From: Ottelia alismoides
Taxonomy: Eukaryota > Streptophyta > Magnoliopsida > Alismatales > Hydrocharitaceae
Assembly (NCBI GenBank): GCA_037367405.1
Contig: JAZKJV010008885.1
Span: 124,001-188,000 of the forward strand
DNA length: 64,000 nucleotides
Reading direction: 5' to 3'
Both the position numbers and the translations under genes were made by a program. Under the pieces are notes generated by a model. It did not search any database. It saw only the letters and a list, made by a program, of their open reading frames with translations, and had not been told where the DNA came from. Positions 59,830 to 64,000 of the stretch are shown in pieces. Within the stretch, counting starts at the first letter, position 1. Each line of letters starts with the position of its first letter.

Positions 59830-61075
59830 CCTAAACTAAATGACCGAAGATGATGATGTAGGCAAAGGGGTTGGCTTGGGATGAGGTCCTAATCGGACCT
59901 CGGGTCTTTTCTTTACAATTACATTCGGTCCTTGAAGATTGAATGTCTGTATTCCAGGATGTGGCATGGCCTGAGAGATATGGGTCTACACTGGAGGCAA
60001 TCCTCCATCGTTGCTCCTTGATTCCTCATTCCTGTCACGGAGAGGAGGAGAGGGCTAGGGGACGCTTCACATAAAGGTGGACAGACGTTGTAAGTGGAGG
60101 AGATGGATAATTTAAAGGCGAAAGGTGGATGTTCTGGGTGGTTGGCGTTGAGATTTTAGTTGTGTCCAACTTAATGGAGTTAGATGCATAGGGGAGTTAG
60201 ATGTCCAGTGAGATAGAGGGAGGTTAGGGCTAAAGGTAGGTGTTGTTAGGTGGTTGGGAAGTTGGTTGGAGCAGTTAGTTGAATTTTGGGAATTTAGGAG
60301 GTTGGGTAACGACAAGGGATGCTGGGTGAAGGTTGGATGTTGGAGACAAAGCAACATTCGTTGGATCTCTTGATCCAACAATCCAAAGCGAGACATGGAT
60401 AGGTGGCTGTGATGCAATCAGTAAAAGAGAATCATGCGATTGTGGATCAAGCAGGTGCAGACGGCGGTGATTACTCTGTTCAAGAGATCAAAATGAGGAG
60501 GAGAAAACATAGATGGAGTGTTGGTGGCCATCTGATCAAGATGATCAGATGACCCAAAAAATAGGAAGGTGGATAAAAAGGCCGGGTCACTTGGCAACAT
60601 GTGGTTGTGTCACGTGACCCAATCAGAAATGAGAAAAATGTATAAAACAAAGATAAATATAGGTGCTTCAAATGAAAGCATGTTTAACATGGAAGTTTTA
60701 GATCTTTTCAAGATCTACAACTTTCATGTAGAATCCAAAGTTAAATTACATCATATTTATGTTGTATTATTTTTGTAATTTTTAAGGTATTAGAAATACT
60801 TATTTTATTTTCTTTTACTATTTTTTGCATTTTGATTTATGTTTAATGTTAAATAAAATATATACAATATTAAAGTAATTTTTATTTGGTTTTTAATAAT
60901 AAAGAAATATATAAAATATTGGACATAATAATATACTTCTTTATATACAATACTTTGTGTTAATTAATTATAAGAGGTTAATTGTTAAGTTAAATCAACT
61001 GTTAATTAATATTAATGATTTTTTAAGTAAGAGGGATTATGAATATAATAAAAGATGATAAATTAGGGATTTATC
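59830..61075 (-). repeat. Athila-like LTR fragment D (minus; left end approximate)
   Basis: The right end GGGATTTATCA is followed by CCCCCATATACTTGAGC, equal in layout to 16336-16370. This makes it a 3' LTR of a minus-strand element. A G+C-richer block (59850-60610) followed by an AT-rich U3-like block (60770-61060) fits the LTRs of A and B. The U5 end and its motif are missing, so it is probably truncated. Confidence 0.6.
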
Positions 61076-61743
61076 ACCCCCATATACTTGAGCTTTGCCT
61101 ATTCTCGAGCAAATAAAGAGCGAATAAGTTAGCGGAATCCCTGACTATGCATGTGAATAAACAAGACCAGATCAATTTATAACTCTCAGCTTTAGAGACA
61201 CTAAAATTCCAAGATGAACCAAATCTTAATTAGAAGGAACTTAACTTCTTTATTCATCAGACTCTCTGTATATACATATAGCATAAGGATATGATTTTTA
61301 GTGTAGAATGCATTTATAAGAGTAGAATCGAAGCGTCACTCAAAGTTCAGTCCGAGAGACTCTCCTAGGGTCCCAATTCTCAACACTAGGGAATAAATCT
61401 ATTCTTACATCCAATCCACAGTCTATTTAGTTGTCATACTTAAATGGCTAGATGGAAAGTCAGTTGATGGGGGGAATAGGATTGTGTCTTTTCTTCTTTC
61501 CCTCTCATTGGAACAAGGATTCTCTCGATTGACTTATTAACTCAACACATATATATTTTTGGTGTTGATCAGTGTGTCCGTCAAGAGAATGTTGAATTGT
61601 TTGCACTTGTTTTCCTGGGAATGCACCGGGGTGTGTCCCTTTTGAGTATCTAATATACCTTCGACACCCATACTTGTATCACTATACGGTGAAGAGCCCG
61701 ACTCATAAAAGCCTAAGATGTTGGTCCAATTAGACACTTAAAA
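61076..61743 (-). mobile_element. Athila-like 3' untranslated region, element D
   Basis: Starts with the polypurine-tract complement (CCCCC) and runs in the layout of 16347-17000, with weak similarity. Non-coding. A copia LTR is inserted at 61744, and the rest of D is not seen in the window. Confidence 0.5.
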
Positions 61744-61928
61744 TGTTGGGAGCACTCGCCTTTGGTGGATGCTCTTTGAATTTAACTTTGTAGTTGTTGA
61801 TATATCAGTTATCTTCCATATTGTTTTTGTAATTTCTATTTTCTTTATCTTCTTCTTATAATTTGCCCAACAGGTTTCTCTCCTATATGAGAGAACCCTA
61901 GGGTGTCATTCATTCTTTCATCTCCACA
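61744..61928 (+). repeat. Short copia 5' LTR (185 bp)
   Basis: TGTTGGGAGCACTC to CATCTCCACA, directly followed by a primer site. The length fits copia lineages with small LTRs. The 3' LTR is outside the window or lost. Confidence 0.7.
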
Positions 61929-61940
61929 TGGTATCCGAGC
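61929..61940 (+). other. Primer-binding site of short-LTR copia
   Basis: TGGTATCCGAGC, one substitution from the initiator Met consensus TGGTATCAGAGC, right at the LTR end. Confidence 0.8.
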
Positions 61941-63690
61941 GACGATCCTAGACTGGAGTTCTAACCTAATCTCAACTGCTTCCTCAAGCCCTAACTCAGC
62001 AAGAATCGAGCATTGCCACTCGGAGGCCACTCTCTCGCAACCATTGCCTGCTGCCGCCGGCCTTACACGTTGTGCACCTCTCTACGAACCCTTTTAGGCC
62101 ATCATGCCGTTGCTTAGAGGCTCCAAATGCCTCTCTTGCACTGTCAGCCGCCAACCAGGTTACTAGACTCATCACTGATTACCGCCAATAGTCCTCTAGG
62201 CTATGTGTGCCGTTGCTGCTACATTATAGGGGATCTTAGGTGCTGATAGGCTCCTTTGGGGCAGTAGCTTGTGGCTGCCAAGGATCTTCAGGCCACCCAA
62301 TAATCTAATTTGATATGAAAACAATCTGATTTTGACTATAAAATAAACCTATAAATCACATTTCTGACTGTAGCACACATCAAGGATTGAAGAGGATGGT
62401 TATATGAGTCTACACATACAACCAATCCTCCATATGATTGTGCAGACTCACTCAGCTTGGTCTACTTCCCAGTCAAGTTCCGTATTTGGTCATTCTTTTA
62501 TCATGTCAGAGAACAAGGGTGATATTTTTTCTTTGTCCGATTCCTTCAAGGGCCCAATTCCCATTGTAAAGATGGCTGGGACCAATTATGAGTTTGTGGT
62601 CCACGAAGTTTCTTACTCTTGTGTCGTGCTACAACAAGGATCACATTTTGATGAAGTCAGAGCTGACAGATAAGATTGGGGACAATGCTTCATGGAAACA
62701 AGATGATGCATATGCACGCATTAGCTCTCTAGGACCCTCACCACGAAGATAGCCAATGATTTTTTGAATCATCCCACCACCAAGATGATGTGGGACATTT
62801 TGGCATCTATGTATGCCCAAGTAAAGAATGAGGAGAAGATTCTTCAGCTCTAGTTTGATATTTACAGAGTTAAGTAGAATGGTCATCCTCTGCACACGTT
62901 CTACGCGCTCCATAACATGTTTGAGAAGCTTCACAGCTTCATGCCTATTACGACATTTACAGAGATCCAAATGGCATACGAGAACTTCACTATAGTTGGG
63001 ATTCTCTTGGCTGCGCTCGACTTCATTTATGATGCTGCATGTGCACAATTCCTCACTGGGGCAGTCATACCTCCCTTGTAAGAGGACTATAGCCATCTCA
63101 GCATGCTTCTTATTCCTCCTGCTGCCACTGCACAACCCTCTTCAGTGATAACCACTTCTCACAACAGAGGAGGGTCCGCCCAGTTTAGAGGGCGTACCCC
63201 CTGTGGAAGAGGCGGTGGACGTCGTTGTGGTCCTTGCACCTACTGCCATATACCAGGACACTCGGAGGATTCATGCTACCAGAAGCATGGATACCTTGCA
63301 TCTGCTCATGTAGCAGAACACATCGAGCCTTCAGAGGCTCCAGCTTTCCACTCCTATCCATGCCTTGTCTCTCGTATACGAGAGATCATTACTCCATTGA
63401 CATGCACCACCACTACAGGATCTACAGATATCGTAGAAACATCCATAGCCTCTTCGAGCTCCTCAGATATCGCTTATGCTTTTAATGGTAATAGTGGTGC
63501 ATATATGATAGAGTGGATCATGGACTTTGGTGCATCCCACCATCTGTGTGGAGACAGAGCTCAATTAAGGTCTTACATGACTATACCTCATGGTAGATGA
63601 ATTATTATTGCTAATGGATTCACTTACCCATCACAGGACATGGGGGTGAAGAGCCACGTACTACCCTTGTTAATTTAATCAAATTAATGG
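61941..63690 (+). pseudogene. Copia gag and protease start
   Basis: A leader of about 460 bp is followed by broken Gag. Recognisable parts are a MAGTNYEFV segment (62571-62600), ASWKQDDAYARI (62688-62725), MMWDILASMYAQVKNEEK (62785-62838) and the CCHC zinc knuckle CTYCHIPGHSEDSC (63235-63276). A Gly/Arg-rich stretch (RGGSAQFRGR) precedes the knuckle. The protease block reads WIMDFGASHHLCGD (63510-63555): the catalytic Asp is present, but the Ser of D-S-G is replaced by Phe. Stops occur in the first gag half (near 62673, 62748, 62851, 62875 and 63078). The frame stays open from 63103 to 63600. Sequence beyond about 63690 belongs to another element, so pol is missing. Confidence 0.82.
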
Positions 63691-64000
63691 TCAAATTAAT
63701 GTTGTATCGTTTGTTTCAGTCAGGTAATACTGACTAATCAAAAACCACTTTCAATTAATTTCGAGCGGGAATTTTTTTTACTTGGGCAAGCCCAAGGTCG
63801 AACTCAGGGAGGCAGCTGTCTTCTTAGGTAGATTTTAAGTGAGTTTAAGAGCTCGGATTTTCAGAAGATTGTTTTTGGTCTTTTTAAACAATTTTTATGT
63901 AATTAATAAAAGACACATGCAAACTCGGGCTAGTTTACAAGTTAATTTATAAAAAGTAGTCAAATTAATTCAAAAAATTATGAAACTTGGCCAGATAGTG
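63690..64000 (-). repeat. Start of a further minus-strand Athila-like LTR
   Basis: CCCAAGGTCGAACTCAGGGA at 63791-63810 is the complement of the CCTGAGTTCGACC motif near the U5 end of Athila/Tat LTRs. It compares with 12027-12048, which lies about 160 bases inside the LTR at 11868. The LTR would start near 63690-63700 and run out of the window. Confidence 0.5.

Noticed and set aside
60112..60671. Minus-strand Ser/Pro/Leu-rich frames
   Set aside because: Low-complexity translation inside an LTR fragment, with no domain.

Overview
The window looks like intergenic heterochromatin of a flowering-plant nuclear genome. It is AT-rich, has no recognisable host gene and no RNA gene, and is almost entirely nested LTR retrotransposons with a few small DNA transposons. 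Plant origin is inferred from element types: Athila/Tat-like Ty3-gypsy elements with a decayed tRNA-Asp-type primer site, a Sirevirus-type Ty1-copia, other copias primed by initiator Met tRNA, and plant-style hAT elements. I cannot name the species.

Layout. (1) 1-11867: internal remains of a minus-strand Athila-like element, split by a complete Ty1-copia element at 789-11266. That element has 2.6 kb LTRs, a perfect 5-bp target duplication (TTTGG), a TATA box, a primer site and a polypurine tract. (2) 11868-16346: one large Athila-like LTR (minus) carrying a hAT element (13062-13971, 8-bp duplication ATTAGGGC) and a CGAAATTTCG-rich repeat. It has a primer site on its left and a polypurine tract on its right, so it is shared by two internal regions. 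(3) 16347-21468: 3' half of a second minus-strand Athila-like element, then AT-rich sequence. (4) 21469-47690: a plus-strand Athila-like element with both LTRs, gag, protease, RT, RNase H and integrase, all broken by stops and frameshifts. A second element of the same family (27277-37675) is nested in its gag in the opposite orientation. (5) 47710-50756: a 1.52-kb direct tandem duplication of LTR-like sequence. (6) about 50760-59400: a decayed Sirevirus, broken by a small MITE (52662-52903) and a 2.5-kb LTR-like insertion (55045-57548). (7) about 59830-61743: LTR end and 3' region of another minus-strand Athila-like element. (8) 61744-63690: the 5' part of a copia with a 185-bp LTR. (9) 63690-64000: start of one more minus-strand Athila-like LTR.

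No element in view has intact coding capacity. The least expected signals are two kinds of patterned secondary structure. The copia at 789-11266 is packed with short perfect hairpins whose stems vary while the loops are drawn from a small set (ATG, GTG, TTG, TGG, AGAG, AGTG). The three Athila-like elements share an array of CTATACTTAGG hairpins just downstream of pol. All coordinates were read by eye; boundaries marked approximate could move by tens of bases.
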